DNA of 62,696 nt from Chondrus crispus. Lineage: Eukaryota; Rhodophyta; Florideophyceae; Gigartinales; Gigartinaceae. This document shows, one piece after another, positions 8,306-19,557 of this stretch. Numbering within the stretch: the first letter of the stretch is position 1; each line of letters begins with the position of its first letter. Under the pieces are notes generated by a model that was given only the letters and a program-made list of their open reading frames with translations, was not told where the DNA came from and searched no databases. The translations under genes and the position numbers were made by a program. The stretch lies in NCBI RefSeq assembly GCF_000350225.1, contig NW_005179314.1:8767-71462 (forward strand), written 5' to 3'.

Positions 8306-10745
8306 CCCTTCTCGGGGGCTAAATTTGGGACACAATTTATGGCAACTCCCATAAATCGACAACAGTTCCCTTAAAGAGCCCTCGAATATATGCCGGGCAA
8401 GTGTCCTTGAGTCCCCAATACAAGTAAACTGGAGCACCGCCCAGTGGTGGGTTGTCAATCAAGACGTTTAAAATTATTCCTTCTGCTCCCAGAGTGTTGA
8501 AATTTTGGAAAAGGGCTTTATTTGAAACAGTAGCCACTCTAAGTTACTTAACAATTATTATTACTTAAATGCATCAGAGTCTCCGCAGCGTCCTGCAAAC
8601 GTGATGGCGTCGACCGTCCAGTGCTCGTCGCCCTCTTTTCTGCCTTTTGGTTGCCTGTACATGAAGGGGAACGACACCACTTTCCCAACTTTGCACCTGT
8701 CATCGCCTCCTTTTCCTACCGCTTTCGGCGGAGCAGTTCGTCTCTCTTCATCTCTCTCCATTTTCGTTTGCTTCTTTACCGCTTTTTGTCGTGCTCGCGC
8801 CTCTGCCTTCGAACGCTTCTCCTCCTCCACTCGAACCCGTTCACCATTTGCTTCTTTGTCCTGCTGTCTGCGCTCCTCAATCAGATCCCCAACTGTAAGG
8901 CACCGCGATGGTGCTCCGCACCCCCAACACTCTTCTCGTCTCTACGCCACATTGGCCGATTGGCCTTCGACTGATTCCAAGTAATATCGAGTTGACAGAA
9001 TCATTGTCAGCCAATCCAAGGCGGAGGCGTTTGATGGATTCTGTTTTGTCTGAAGTCTCAGTGAATATTGTCTTCAGCTTGCCCCATGTGTCACTGTCAC
9101 TGAGTCTTTTTAGAACACTCTTAAGCGCCGACGTCGATCCTGCGTTGTCAATGCGATTGATTAGTGCTGTGCGGGTCTGTTCATGTTCAAATGCTGCAGT
9201 CTTCAGTCTATCTATGAATCGGTAGTCCATTGGCCAGATGCCTGTTTTCACGAAAGACTCCCTCACAATTGATGCTGTGACTGCTGCATGCCCCGCTACT
9301 GCATGCTTTAGTTTGAACCCCATGGCATGTACATTGGTGGATGCCAATGACATAAGCTCATCTCTGGTATTCCTGACGGCTTTCTGGAAGCTTTTGTTAA
9401 TTTGATTATCGCATGGTTGTAAAACATGTGTTTTGTTTGCGGGAGCACAACTACTTCTATGTTGTGCTTCCTCGCCTTTTCAAGCCACTCAATTTCCTTT
9501 CTCGACCCGTGACCATCAAGGAACAAAATTTATGCCTTCTCCCTCGGAACTGCCTTTCGAACAAATTTATCAATATGTTCGATAATATGAGGCATTGTGT
9601 CCATTTCGACAGATCCCTTCTGTGTACATCTCAAAACACAGTCCCTCGGAATCCAAGACTCGTATGTCAACCAATGGGGAACGTTTTCTTTTGTGTACTC
9701 TTTCTTCGGAAGGGGTGCCATCCATGACTGCATGACGTTCTTTCCGCGCGCTGTCGCGAAAAGGGGCGCAAGTTGGCCTGATGCTGACGCAATAAGAACA
9801 GCGGTCAAATGCTTTCCTGAACCTTTAACATTGGAAATTGCACCGCCATGGCGGCAGTTTGCCGAAGAGAAAACCTTAATTCGGCGTCCAAACTCTACGT
9901 CCACATGGGTTTCATCCATATTCCAGATTCTGTTCGGATCGTCAAGGATTCCAGGATGACGCTGCTCCACTTTTTTGAGCGTTTCGGAAAAGGTTTGGAC
10001 GTGATAGTAGTTTTTGGCTTTTATCTTGATTGCCTCTTTATTTTCATCGTTTCTGTAGACCAATTCTCTCTTCTGTGCGCGATACGTTCTTATAGCAGCT
10101 CGGGAAGGGATCCCATTAATATATCCTTGCCGACCATCTGCACAAATTTCTTTTAATGTCGACTGTAGTGCTGGAACATCCACAGCAAATCCTCTTCTCG
10201 CCGAAGTAATTATGCGTTCGTTTATAGCTTTGGACTCTTCCTTCGTCCAGATAGTCTTTCGACCACGCCGGTTATTTAGAGGATCAAGTAGCTTTTCTAA
10301 TTTTCCTCTGTCTTTGCCTTTCTGGCAAGAATGAATTCGACCTGCTGTGGACTTTGAAATTCCACAAATCTACGCGGCATCCCTTACCGACCTTCCATTC
10401 TCGAAGAGATTCAAGGCACGAGCCCGGCGTTTCTTCGCTTCTTCACCCTGCTTCTGGCGCCGGATATAGGCAGCCGTTTGACTGCGCATGGAATGTGGCG
10501 TAGTTGGTAATTTGAGGGTTAAGCGGTAAACCGCCTCGTCAAGGACAGTATCTCGGGACAAAAACCGCAGGTATCGTTTACCCGCCCAAACAGCCAGCCA
10601 GTTTGAATTCTGGCGGGCTGTCGAATCCACGAAAACACTTGTATGCACAGTTGTGGTTGAGTAATAGCGTTGAGAAGCAGTTCATATCGGTTTAGGGTAA
10701 GTGTCCCAAGTTAAGCCCTGTCCCAAATTTGGCCCCCGAGAAGGG
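8306..10745 (-). mobile_element. Decayed pogo-like DNA transposon, Pogo2
   Basis: Terminal inverted repeats of 27 bases (8306-8332 and 10719-10745) match at 26 positions, with outer end CCCTTCTCGGGGGC. The right flank is TA (10746-10747), while the left flank is TG, so one target copy seems mutated. The minus strand carries a broken pogo-type transposase. The terminal repeats differ from those of Pogo1, so this is a separate family. Confidence 0.82.
8561..10648 (-). pseudogene. Pogo/Tigger-type DDE transposase, inactivated
   Basis: Read leftwards from 10648, one frame holds a helix-turn-helix region (ENGRSVRDAA, in-frame TAG at 10370-10372, then ICGISKSTAGRI). It continues to the catalytic core with NMDETHVDVEFG and, after an in-frame TAA at 9530-9532, FLDGHGSRKEIEWL. 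The third acidic block, LQPCDNQINKSFQKAV, is in another frame, so a frameshift lies near 9400-9430. The family motif VKTGIWPMD follows. A Lys/Glu/Arg-rich tail ends at 8561. All three catalytic aspartates are still readable, but at least two stops and one or more frameshifts disable the gene. Confidence 0.82.
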
Positions 10746-10851
10746 TAGTCCTTCACGTTTGCCTCGAGCATCGGCCTCCCTACAGTGTGAAAGATATAAG
10801 AAACGCGTAAGTCATAATAGCTCCACACACTAGCGTCTTTTTAATTAAGCG

Positions 10852-12250
10852 ATGTTTGGGTGTTTGGGTCACCGTATTTGCCTTTCTAATCGGAAATTTC
10901 TCGCCAAGTGCTTAATTTATATTGCGGATCTCTATTGCTCTAATGCTGAATATAATTTTCCGAATAGATTCACGGCGCAACTCGGGCGCGAAGTACAAAT
11001 CTTTTCGGCACCGTTGTGCTCATCCCGTTCAACCCTTTTTATTCCCATGGCAACTTGTCGCGACTGCGCGTGTCGTGACTGCTACTCCCCTTCGCCCACT
11101 TTTTCTCCTGACTCCAGTGATGACGAGAACCTGTCGTACCTCGTCGCCTCTGAGATACTGCCTGGTTTTCCTGGTTCGGTTCTTTCTCTCACGAGACTCG
11201 GATCAAGGAGCGGGAAAAGAGGAAATCTCAACCGCAACCTCAATGCCGCACTCAGCGAGACTACTTTGAACCACGCCACTTTAATGCGATGCGTCATCCG
11301 AAAGGCGTTTCAGAATGCCGCTCACAGTGTGCAACCGGCTATTCAGGGCGATTGAGGGCCAAGAATTGTTTGTCTGAAGGAAGGATGCGCTGAGCCGTGA
11401 AGTAATTCATCCCCTACAGCCGATGTTTTCCGCAATTCGCATGCTGTCGTATGTAGTACCGGCTGACTCTTTAAATTAATATCTGAGTATGTTTGAAGAC
11501 TCAGTGTTGCAGCCACTGAAGTCCTTTTGTTCTACTTTGATACTGAAGTTTGGAATAGAGTACCTACGCGAGCCTAATGAGGCGGACCTACGGTGGATAC
11601 GGGCAATAAATGCTTTCAGCGCGTCCGCAGTGTGTGAGTAATATTGATTGTTAGCATTGGCAATGGAAGAATTTTCCGATAGCTCGGGCTCGGCAATTCA
11701 AGGGAAAGGATTGGAAGCCAACTATTGTTTTCGAGGCAATTTGTGACGGGTAGTTGTGGATTTGGCATGCCTTCTTCAGTAGCCGTGGCAGCTTGAACGA
11801 CATCAACGTTTTGGACCGATCACCGACGATGGAGCGCGTCACAGCTGGTGAATTTCCGCTCTCCATTCCTTACACGTTAAATCAAAAACAACTAATGATG
11901 CTGTACTACCGTGCAGATGGTATCTACCCAAGCTGGGAAATTTTTATGAAACTTTTTTATGAAGACATTGAAAGACAACACGGCAAGAAAGGAGAAATCA
12001 TTTGCAAAGGCTCAAGAAGCGATACGGAAGGACTTCGAACACGCGTTTGGGGTGCTTGTCGCTCGGTTTCATATCCAACAGAACCCTTCAAGACTTTGGA
12101 AGAGAAGTGATGTACCGAATGTTATGTTGGCGTGCATTATTCTCCACGTGATTGTGGAGAATCGCAGAGATAAATACCAAAGTGGCATGGTGTCACTGCA
12201 GCACTTCAGTGAGGCGCGTGCTGTGTTCCCTGCAGGTCATTCATTCACTT
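10852..12250 (+). pseudogene. PIF/Harbinger-type transposase relic (plant transposon protein-like)
   Basis: Pieces in shifting frames align in order with the PIF/Harbinger nuclease. They are a SRSGKRGNLNRN segment (~11210), EYLREPNEADLRWI (~11560), the remnant of the 'W-W-A-QF-GK' region (~11660-11740), WIWHAFFSSRGSLNDINVLDRS (11757 on), YYRADGIYPSW (~11905), FAKAQEAIRKDFEHAFGVL (~12005) and ACIILHVIVENRRDKY (~12130). The first catalytic block is not clearly intact. These enzymes cut and paste DNA together with a Myb-like partner; a fitting Myb-like gene lies at 16568-17506. Several stops and shifts make it inactive. A Ty3 fragment lies directly after it. Confidence 0.72.
12168..12250 (+). 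repeat. 83-bp direct repeat, left copy
   Basis: The segment from AGATAAATACCAAAGTGG to TCACTT is repeated at 14187-14269 with four mismatches. It is part of the Harbinger transposase relic. The two copies exactly bracket the Ty3 internal fragment 12251-14186. Confidence 0.9.
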
Positions 12251-14186
12251 TGGATGGTAGCGATAAACTCCAAGGGTCTCATCGGAGGGAACGTTTTCAA
12301 CTTCGCGTTGTGTTTACGCAATTTAATGCGAGCTTTCGCACAGTCGGCGCACCTTCTGACTGTGGCGTATGCGTCGACGGACATACTCGGGCAGTAGTAC
12401 CGTTGTCTTTATGTGTAGAACAGACGCCTGCCTCCGGGATGTCCTGAGGCGGCGGGGTAATGCGCCATATACAACACTCGCTCGCGTAGAGTCACTCTAC
12501 GCACTCTACCACTGTGGTTGGTACGACGATTTGCTCAACACCGTCAAGGTGCGCTTTCCGACAAAGTATCGCTTCCTTGTTCATGAAGAACTTGGAAAGG
12601 CGAATTTGGGCCACACCCTCCCCCTTCTTAAGATGGGAAGCGATCTCCTTACAGAAGGGGTCCGAGTGTTGAGCGAGTACAATCTCGTCGTGTGTAATTG
12701 CGGCCTTGGAAGCCGGGGGGACGAGGGCGAAGCATCCGTCGTAAATGTCGTCGTCCCACTCCTCGCACTCCACTTCCGGCTTGTCTTCGTGAAACTCCCG
12801 AACGGAGAAACACGGTATTTCTTCGTCGATGGGGACGGTTGTGGCCCCTGTAGACGGTATTCGACTGAGGGCGTCGGCGAGACAATTCTTGATGCCCTTC
12901 ACGTACGTGACATCGAAGTCAAACTCGGCTAGGCGCAAGCGCCACCGTGCTAGACGCCCGCTTGCGTCGGCGAGGTTCATTAACCAGCGTAGGGAATGAT
13001 GGTCGGTATTAACCGTGAACCGCTCGCGTTCCAAGTGAGGACGCAGCGTCTGAATAGCCCATACAATGGCCAAATATTCTTTCTCCGTTGTGGAGTAATT
13101 CCTTTCCGCCGACGAGAGCGTCCGAGACCAGAACCCGATGGGGTATCTGTTACCATCCTCGTGTTGCTGTAATAATGTGCAACCGAGTTGGGCGTCGGAT
13201 GCATCCGTGTCGAGGGAATACGGAAGCCCAAGCCGCGGTAGTCGCAATACCGGCGGGGAAATCAGGCAAGTATTCAGAGCTTCGAAGGCCGACCTGCGGT
13301 CTTCGTCCAGTTCGGGGAGCCGATCGGGCTCCCCCTTCTTGAGCATGGACGTCAACGGCGCCGCAATCTTGGCGAAGTGGTCGACAAAACGTCGGTACAC
13401 GTTACACATACCCAGAAACGAGCGAAGCTCGGTCTGGGTTCGTGGCGGCTTGGCCCCGGCCAGAGCCGAGACATTCTTCGGGTGGACATGAAGTTCCCCG
13501 GGTCGAATGATGTGACCCAGGTACTCCACGGAGTCCTGAAAGAATTTACACTTGTTCAATTTCAGTGATAACCCCTCTTGTTGTAACGTCGAGAGAATAA
13601 CCTTGAAATCCTTGAGATGAGTTTCATAATCCTTCGAGAATATGATAGTGTCATCTAGATAGATGAGGCAGCTCTTCCATCGGTATCCGGAGAGGAGAAT
13701 GTCCAACATCCGTTGGAATGTGGCGGGCGCGTTCATTAGCCCGAACGGCATTCGGTTAAATTGATAAGTACCGGCATGACACGTGGACGTGTTTTCGGAC
13801 GGTCTTCTGCCGCAACGGGGATTTGCCAATAACCCTAGTTACAATCTAGAGTTGTGAACACGTTTGCTTCGCCGAGCGAGTCCAGACACTCGTCCATCCG
13901 AGGAATCGGGTAAGTGTCCCGTACTGTCATCGCGTTCAAACGTCTGTAATCGACGCAGAAACGGAGGGATCCATCCGGTTTGAGAATGAGAACCACCGGG
14001 GACGCCCACTCTGATTGTGATCTGGAGATGACCCCGCTTGAGATCATCTCCTCCACGGCGTCTTGTTTGGCTTGTCGTGACCATGGTCCAGCCCGATATG
14101 GCTGACATCGAAACGGCTTCGAGCCGGGGTTGAGTTCGATCCGGTGCTGCGTAGCCCGGACGTCCCCGAGGTCGCCATATACATAT
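12251..14186 (-). pseudogene. Ty3/gypsy pol fragment (RT-RNase H-integrase start), no LTRs
   Basis: The minus strand encodes, from ~14186 leftwards, the RT start (HRIELNPGSKPFRCQPYRAG; SEWASPVVLI), a frame break near 13830, then RT with IYLDDTIIFSK. RNase H (SLDTDASDAQLG, NYSTTEKEYLAIVWA, FTVNTDHHSLRWL) follows, then the integrase zinc-region remnant (CADCAKARIKLRKHN). It stops abruptly at LEFIAT. It is closely related to the Ty3-A pol at 52.4-55 kb. No gag, LTR, primer site or polypurine tract is present, so it is a bare internal piece of about 1.9 kb, flush with the two 83-bp repeats. How such a piece was inserted is unclear; double-strand-break repair with a cDNA fragment is one explanation. 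Confidence 0.88.
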
Positions 14187-14269
14187 AGATAAATACCAAA
14201 GTGGCATGGCGTCACTGCAGCACTTCAGTGAAGCGTGTGCTGTGTTCCCTGCAGGTCATTCAGTCACTT
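14187..14269 (+). repeat. 83-bp direct repeat, right copy
   Basis: Matches 12168-12250 with four substitutions (at 14210, 14232, 14237 and 14263 by my count). It lies immediately right of the Ty3 fragment. Confidence 0.9.
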
Positions 14270-14279
14270 GGGAATCCGA

Positions 14280-14318
14280 GTCGGCAACTCGATACTTTCT
14301 TGGCAGTGAGTTGCCGAC
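14280..14318. repeat. Inverted repeat GTCGGCAACTC
   Basis: The 11-base arms GTCGGCAACTC (14280-14290) and GAGTTGCCGAC (14308-14318) flank a 17-base loop, a stable hairpin of unknown role just right of the 83-bp repeat. Confidence 0.6.
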
Positions 14319-14319
14319 G

Positions 14320-16567
14320 GTAATGTGGGCTGGCATGGTATCCTCACGTCAATCGCGCATGACGAGTACAGTAGACCACTTCTCCTTGAAACTCGACCTC
14401 ATTGAGCATATATGGAACGCGCACGGCTCCGCTTAGGGGGCGATGAGGTGTTTGAACATAAATAAAGCTCATGTTTTTACCAATCTACTGGGCGCATATG
14501 TGTGAATCCATCGGGGTCTGGGGGCACTCCCGGCGTGTGGAAAGCCACAAACTCATCCCTTCCACCCTCTTCGGCATTCCCACCAACCCTGTGTACTTAA
14601 CTACCGCCTAATGGCCTCCTCGAGTCCTGTCCATCATTCTTTCGCCCCTCCTCCAACTTTCTACACCTGTTGCCCGACCCTGCCTGCCCCTCAACACCCA
14701 CAAGTCGCCCACGATTTTTATCTCGCCTCCCTTGAGGGCTCACGTCTCTCTTCCGCTCACAACTCATGTTCCGTCGTATTTCACGGCTCACGCCTCGCCT
14801 CCGTTCGCGAGTGACGTCTCTTTCTCGTTCACGGCTCACGTCTCGTCGGTGTTCTAACATCGCATCTCGTTTCCGTTCGCGTCTCGCGTCTCGTCGCTTC
14901 TCGTGCCCTCTGATCGAGCTTTCGCCGAAACTCTCAGGGCGCTAGTTTTGGTGGTTTCGGCCATGGCCTCTTTCACGACCCGTGTCTCGTCCTCTCTCAA
15001 AGGCTCTCTCCTGAAAAGGATCTTTGCAATTATCGCGCCTTCGGTCACGCCTTTTCTCGTCATAGGGGTGCGGCGGCGCGAGCGTACCCTCGAAACGCAG
15101 CAGACGCTTGAAGTCGGGCGGCGAGTAGTGCAGCTAGCGCGGTGGCGCGGGCCGCACGCGCGTAGACGCGCGCACAGGGAAAGTAGCGAGGTTGACTTGG
15201 TGGCGACCGGGGAAGGGGAAAGGGAAGGGGGAGCGAGAGGGAGAGGGAGGATTGGGGAATGATGGTCATTACGATATCACCCATTTTGTGCCAGTTTTTG
15301 ATACCGCGGACAGCGCAGAGATCCTTTTTGGGGAGCTGGAGTTGTATAGAAACACGAACGCCAAAGTTTCGTTATCGGTCTTGGAAAGACTTTTCAACGC
15401 ACCACATGGAAAGCTATGAATTGTAGCAGCAATGATTCCCACTTCTTTGGGAGAGAGAAAGAGCACTTCAACAGTGGGGGTTAGTCAGACGCTTGGCGCT
15501 CACTTAGAAAATACGTCTGCGCATGCATAAAGATGTCGCTCATTTGTTCAACTCTATGGTCATCGCGTTTCAGTACTTTAACAGTGAACGAGGGTGACCG
15601 AAGCGATGTCGAGAAGTTGAAGATCACTTTTCGGCTTCATGAAAACATGCTAGTTAGTAAGTAAAGGTCAGACCTTACCATTCAGCTGGATCGACCTTTG
15701 CCATTTGATCAGTAAACTTCCACCACAAAATTGCTCGAATTCTCGGTGAGCGACGAAAATGCCTTCAGTGAAGAGAATGGCACCGCGCATTCACTAGGCA
15801 CAGACGTCTGCAATAAAGACGGTCATCCTTTGATCAAATCTCAATCAATCTTCGTCGTAGCAGCTCTGACCTTGCGAGCCCGCATTTGCTCTTGGACGCC
15901 TAGCTTTCTAGTTTTTTAAATATTGTTGTGCATACAAGCTGCAACTACTATTTAAATAATGTTGTGCATTCAAGCTGCAACCACTCACCAAACATCGGTC
16001 CGACCCAGTACACAGAACGCGCGGCCTAATGGCCTTCAAGTGCGGGAAGGGCAAATGACCTGGCAGGGTTCACGCCATCCCCTGTCCATTGTCCTGCCAC
16101 GTCAATAAGGGCGACAACGAGGATTGTCATGAGGGACCACTTTTAAAGGTCGCCTTTTCATGAAAGATATGCTTGAGGTAAAATAAGACGACACACAGCA
16201 AAGGGGTGATGAGAGCCGCAATGACGACTGCTTTTGAATAGGAGATACAGTATGCTTGTGTGGTTGCGGGGGATGTAGGTATCATCTTCATCTTTATGAC
16301 GTATATTCGTACAGATACCGACGACATACTGTATGTGATATGTGACAGTAACTACCATTCAAGCATTTTTTGCAGCGCCCGGCACGTTCTTTCCCCTCAG
16401 GCCTCTTCGTGAAACACTGCCGAACCCTGCCTGGTGCCAAGCTCTGGTACTGCAAGGACGCCAACACAGTGCGTAGAGGCTCCGTGTGGCGCCTGTGACG
16501 GTCTTCTTAAGTCTCTCACATCATTTGTCGATTGCCGCTTCAATGCACTAACGTCCGATTGTGCGAC
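14320..16567. other. No recognisable gene; low-complexity patch
   Basis: I find no gene here. From about 14740 to 14910 short motifs such as CACGTCTC, TTCGCGTCTCG and CTCACG recur, giving an Arg/Glu-rich minus-strand translation that looks like a low-complexity artefact. A purine-rich run lies at 15210-15260. A short open stretch near 15290-15420 (FDTADSAEILFGELELY) reads like protein but matches nothing I know. This may be the interior of the Harbinger element. Confidence 0.4.
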
Positions 16568-17506
16568 TTAGGCTCGCTTGAGTGCTTGCGCAAGATAAAT
16601 CGCTTGGATCGCGGAGAAGAACTGTTCAGTCTCGGGAAGGGTAGCAGCTTCTGGTCGAGAAAATGCTGCAATCGCATTACGCTCTTCGAGCACGGCCGAT
16701 TTCCTCTTCGCCAGCTCTGCAAGAACGAGCACCACCTGTGTCCTCAACTCCCCTTGACGTTCCATTTCAGCACCACGGGCACCCAGACCGAACCGCTCCT
16801 TATTTTTCGTGGACTTGACGGTCTCATGCGCTTCACTATCCTGCGTTGAATGCCCTCCGCTTGAAGCGAGTTGGCTGACGTCCGGCAGCGGTTCTTGCGT
16901 CGCAGTTACAGGTCTGGCTGAAGAAGGTGCGCAGGACCGCTTCAGATGATTACGGAGTACTTTCCAAGCCTTGTAGTAGAGCCATTGATCCTTGTTGAAG
17001 TTCTTGTAGTAGTATTACATCCTGTTAGTGTGCTCCAGATGGACTGCGACTGCCATTGAAAGCACCTCTTTGTCGCCAACCGCAGTGGGATTGCAAGCTC
17101 GCACCTTTCCGACGGAGAGGAAGAACTTCTGGACGTCTGCAGACATATCGCTGAAATGCTGCTTGATGCTCGCCCCGCTTCGGTTACAATACTTTCTGTC
17201 CGGAACGAAGTGCTGCGCGGGACCTTTCTCTGCGAAGCGGCGGCGAATATTGTCTTGGAAGATTTTTCTTGCCCGGCCGGTGCCAGCGATCGGGTCTTTG
17301 AACGCCGCAATCCATGCACGAGCGAGAACGCAATTCTCTTCTGCATCCCAGTTCTTTCCGCGCCCTTTACTTGACAGGGCGGAGAGCGGCACCGGAGAGA
17401 GGGGAACGATGTGCGATGATGCCACGTAGGTGGTGTTCAGGTTTGCATTGAAGTTCGATTTTCCGGGAATACCCATCTGGCAAGCACAGCTACCCCAGTA
17501 GCCCAT
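16568..17506 (-). pseudogene. Myb/SANT-like protein, probable PIF/Harbinger accessory gene
   Basis: One minus-strand frame, ATG at 17504-17506 to the stop at 16568, is broken only by an in-frame TAA at 17015-17017. The N-terminal half has a Trp-anchored trihelix/Myb-like core, KGRGKNWDAEENCVLARAW followed by IAAFKDPIAGTG and RRRFAEKGP...SIKQHFSDMS, as in the DNA-binding partner of PIF/Harbinger transposases. The second half is rich in Ser, Thr, Glu and Ala and ends in a likely coiled coil (GELRTQVVLVLAELAKRKSA). In known Harbingers this protein brings the transposase to the nucleus and the terminal repeats. It converges with the transposase relic at 10.8-12.2 kb. A host-derived Myb-like gene is the alternative. 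Confidence 0.68.
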
Positions 17507-17534
17507 CCGGAAGCCATTCGTATCACCTTTATTC

Positions 17535-17601
17535 AATAGATTAGAGCACGATTTGGGTCTAATGGGAGGTCGAATAGACCCAGAACGAGCTCTAATCTAT
17601 T
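17535..17601. repeat. Imperfect 26-bp inverted repeat with GGGTCT/AGACCC arms
   Basis: The arm 17535-17560 (AATAGATTAGAGC...GGGTCT) pairs with 17576-17601 (AGACCC...GCTCTAATCTATT) with about four mismatches and a 15-base loop. It lies just outside the Myb-like gene. A related ATTAGATTAGAGA occurs near 17672. It may be a subterminal structure of the Harbinger element. Confidence 0.7.
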
Positions 17602-18715
17602 GAGAAGTCTATTCGAATTGATTCGAAAGGTGCAGTAGAGCGTGATTTTTCTGTGGTTGATATTTTGGTATTAGATTAGAGAATCGACTCGCGGTAGAGA
17701 TGCTCTAACTTCGACCTACCGGTTCCAGGTCTTATAGAATCCGCCCAGCGGTGGTATAACCGCTGGAGACCGGACGCTGCAGTTATAAATTATGATTGCA
17801 GCACATGATAGATACGCAAGTCACCCCGCCCTTTCTGAGTTACACATCTTGCCATTTCGCGAAGTCAGTTTTTCCGGCAATATTTCCTTGGTACTTAACA
17901 CCCCTCCTTTTTACATATCCTCGAGATTGCTAACGGGTCCCCTGCATCCCTCAACGCCCCCCACCCACCTCCAAACACCCCATTGTGAAACTCGTTCCTG
18001 CCCTCTTCTCGTTTTACACGTAAAGGCCCCTTCTGCAAAGCGCGTATCTACCCTTCGGCTCAAACTTTCGGTACCAGAGAAAAGCAAGCTCCTTCAAATA
18101 ATTCTGGCAAAATAGGTTTACAAAAAGGGCAGTGCTTCTCAATCCAATTCATGCGGGACGGTTCGCCAAGCTATGAAAACCTGGATTGAAGAGGACATAA
18201 CGGCACCATATCAAACCCGGGCTGATCGCGAGCGTATGTCTATGAAGTTCAACCTTCACTCTGATGATCGAATCAAGGACGCCTTCAAAAAAGTCTGGAG
18301 AAACACGTGGAGCAAATCACGTTTACCAAGGTGACTGTACCGGGAGACAGAAATAGGCTTAATGAGGAGGATGTTCGCTACAGCTGGAATGGCTCGGGAT
18401 GGAAATAGAATGGGGTGCTTCGTTGAGTGAAGAGATGATCGAATGCCACAAAGCCGCTATCAATCTAGACAGGACAATTCAGGCCATTTATATTTCCAGT
18501 CACTAAACAGCAGCGCAAGCAGAAGGTTAAGTCTGGGTAAGGCGTGCTAAGCGAAAGGAAAAATCGGATGGGGCCATGCTTTGTATGCTCAGCGAATGAA
18601 GGTCATAAAAGTAAAAAATAAAGAAGAAGGAAGCTCTCTCAAAGGCCCGCGACCGAATGCAGGATGAGGATTCTATCAACATATGGCAGTCTTCTCGTGG
18701 CATTTTGGCCCACAA
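17602..18715. other. No recognisable gene
   Basis: I see only short interrupted frames, none with a recognisable domain. A fragment around 18290-18400 reads EKHVEQITFTKVTVPGDRNRLNEEDVRYSW in one frame with stops on both sides and may be an unrecognised relic. Confidence 0.4.
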
Positions 18716-18770
18716 AAAGAAGTGACTGCACTGCACCCACAATTTTTGGGTGCAGTGCAGTCACTTCTTT
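18716..18770. repeat. Perfect 24-bp inverted repeat (hairpin)
   Basis: Arm 18716-18739 (AAAGAAGTGACTGCACTGCA and four more bases) is the exact reverse complement of 18747-18770, with a 7-base loop. It could be a small-RNA precursor, a foldback element or a palindromic element end. Confidence 0.85.
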
Positions 18771-19557
18771 CGCTTTTTTCTGTGAGCATTGGACTGCCCG
18801 CCCCCGTTTTGATTCACTTTCGGCAGTCAATTTGGCACTCCCAACGTCGGATGGATTTGAAGTGGTCTTATCCGATGAGGGGGACAACGTGGATGGAAAT
18901 GACCACACTGCTGATTGGGCAGGGGCGGACGACGATGATGGGTCATTTGATATGGTGGCGACTCAGGATGAGGTTGGCCAGTCTTCTGCAAGTATGCTAT
19001 AAAAGTTTCAAAAAAATGTTTCTCAATTGGAAACATCTAATCGCATTTGTGAACACTTCGGTCGTGGCGGTGCTCTAAGCCATCGAGCCCATGGCCATGA
19101 CGTTCAGAAAAGTCTCTTCATCCCACATAAACGCGTAATCGTTGCCTGCAATTTAATGGCAGAACTTCTTTTGAACAGTTATATACCCCCATCAAACCTT
19201 TTTTGTACGCCTTTACCCTCTCCAAACGCTTGTCACGAGGAATAAGGGTGCTCTTCAAACGCCAGTTCCACTTCAAAATCATTGCACATGACTGATAGCA
19301 GATGGGGTAAAGTTCATAGAGCACTGGCCACTGCCCTAAAAAATTCTCCGCTTATTTGAAATGGCCCCCGCAACCCACTCGTTTGAAATACGTTAATGAC
19401 AGATGTCCCTGTTCATGATGGTCGATATAGAAAATTGTTGTTTTCTCCGCCATGAATCGAAGTAACGAGAAGGCCTTCATCAATGAACCCCGTGTCACCC
19501 ATGACCGTCTCGTCTTGACTTAGATATCCATCCCTGTTACGGATTGGCGTGCAATTT

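Noticed and set aside
12492..13829. Independent intact Ty3 element
   Set aside because: No LTR, gag or primer site is present. The fragment begins and ends abruptly at the 83-bp repeats and has a frame break near 13830.
14597..14860. Minus-strand Arg/Glu-rich 87-codon protein
   Set aside because: It arises from short CTC/GTCTC repeats on the other strand, with no homology or neighbouring gene context.
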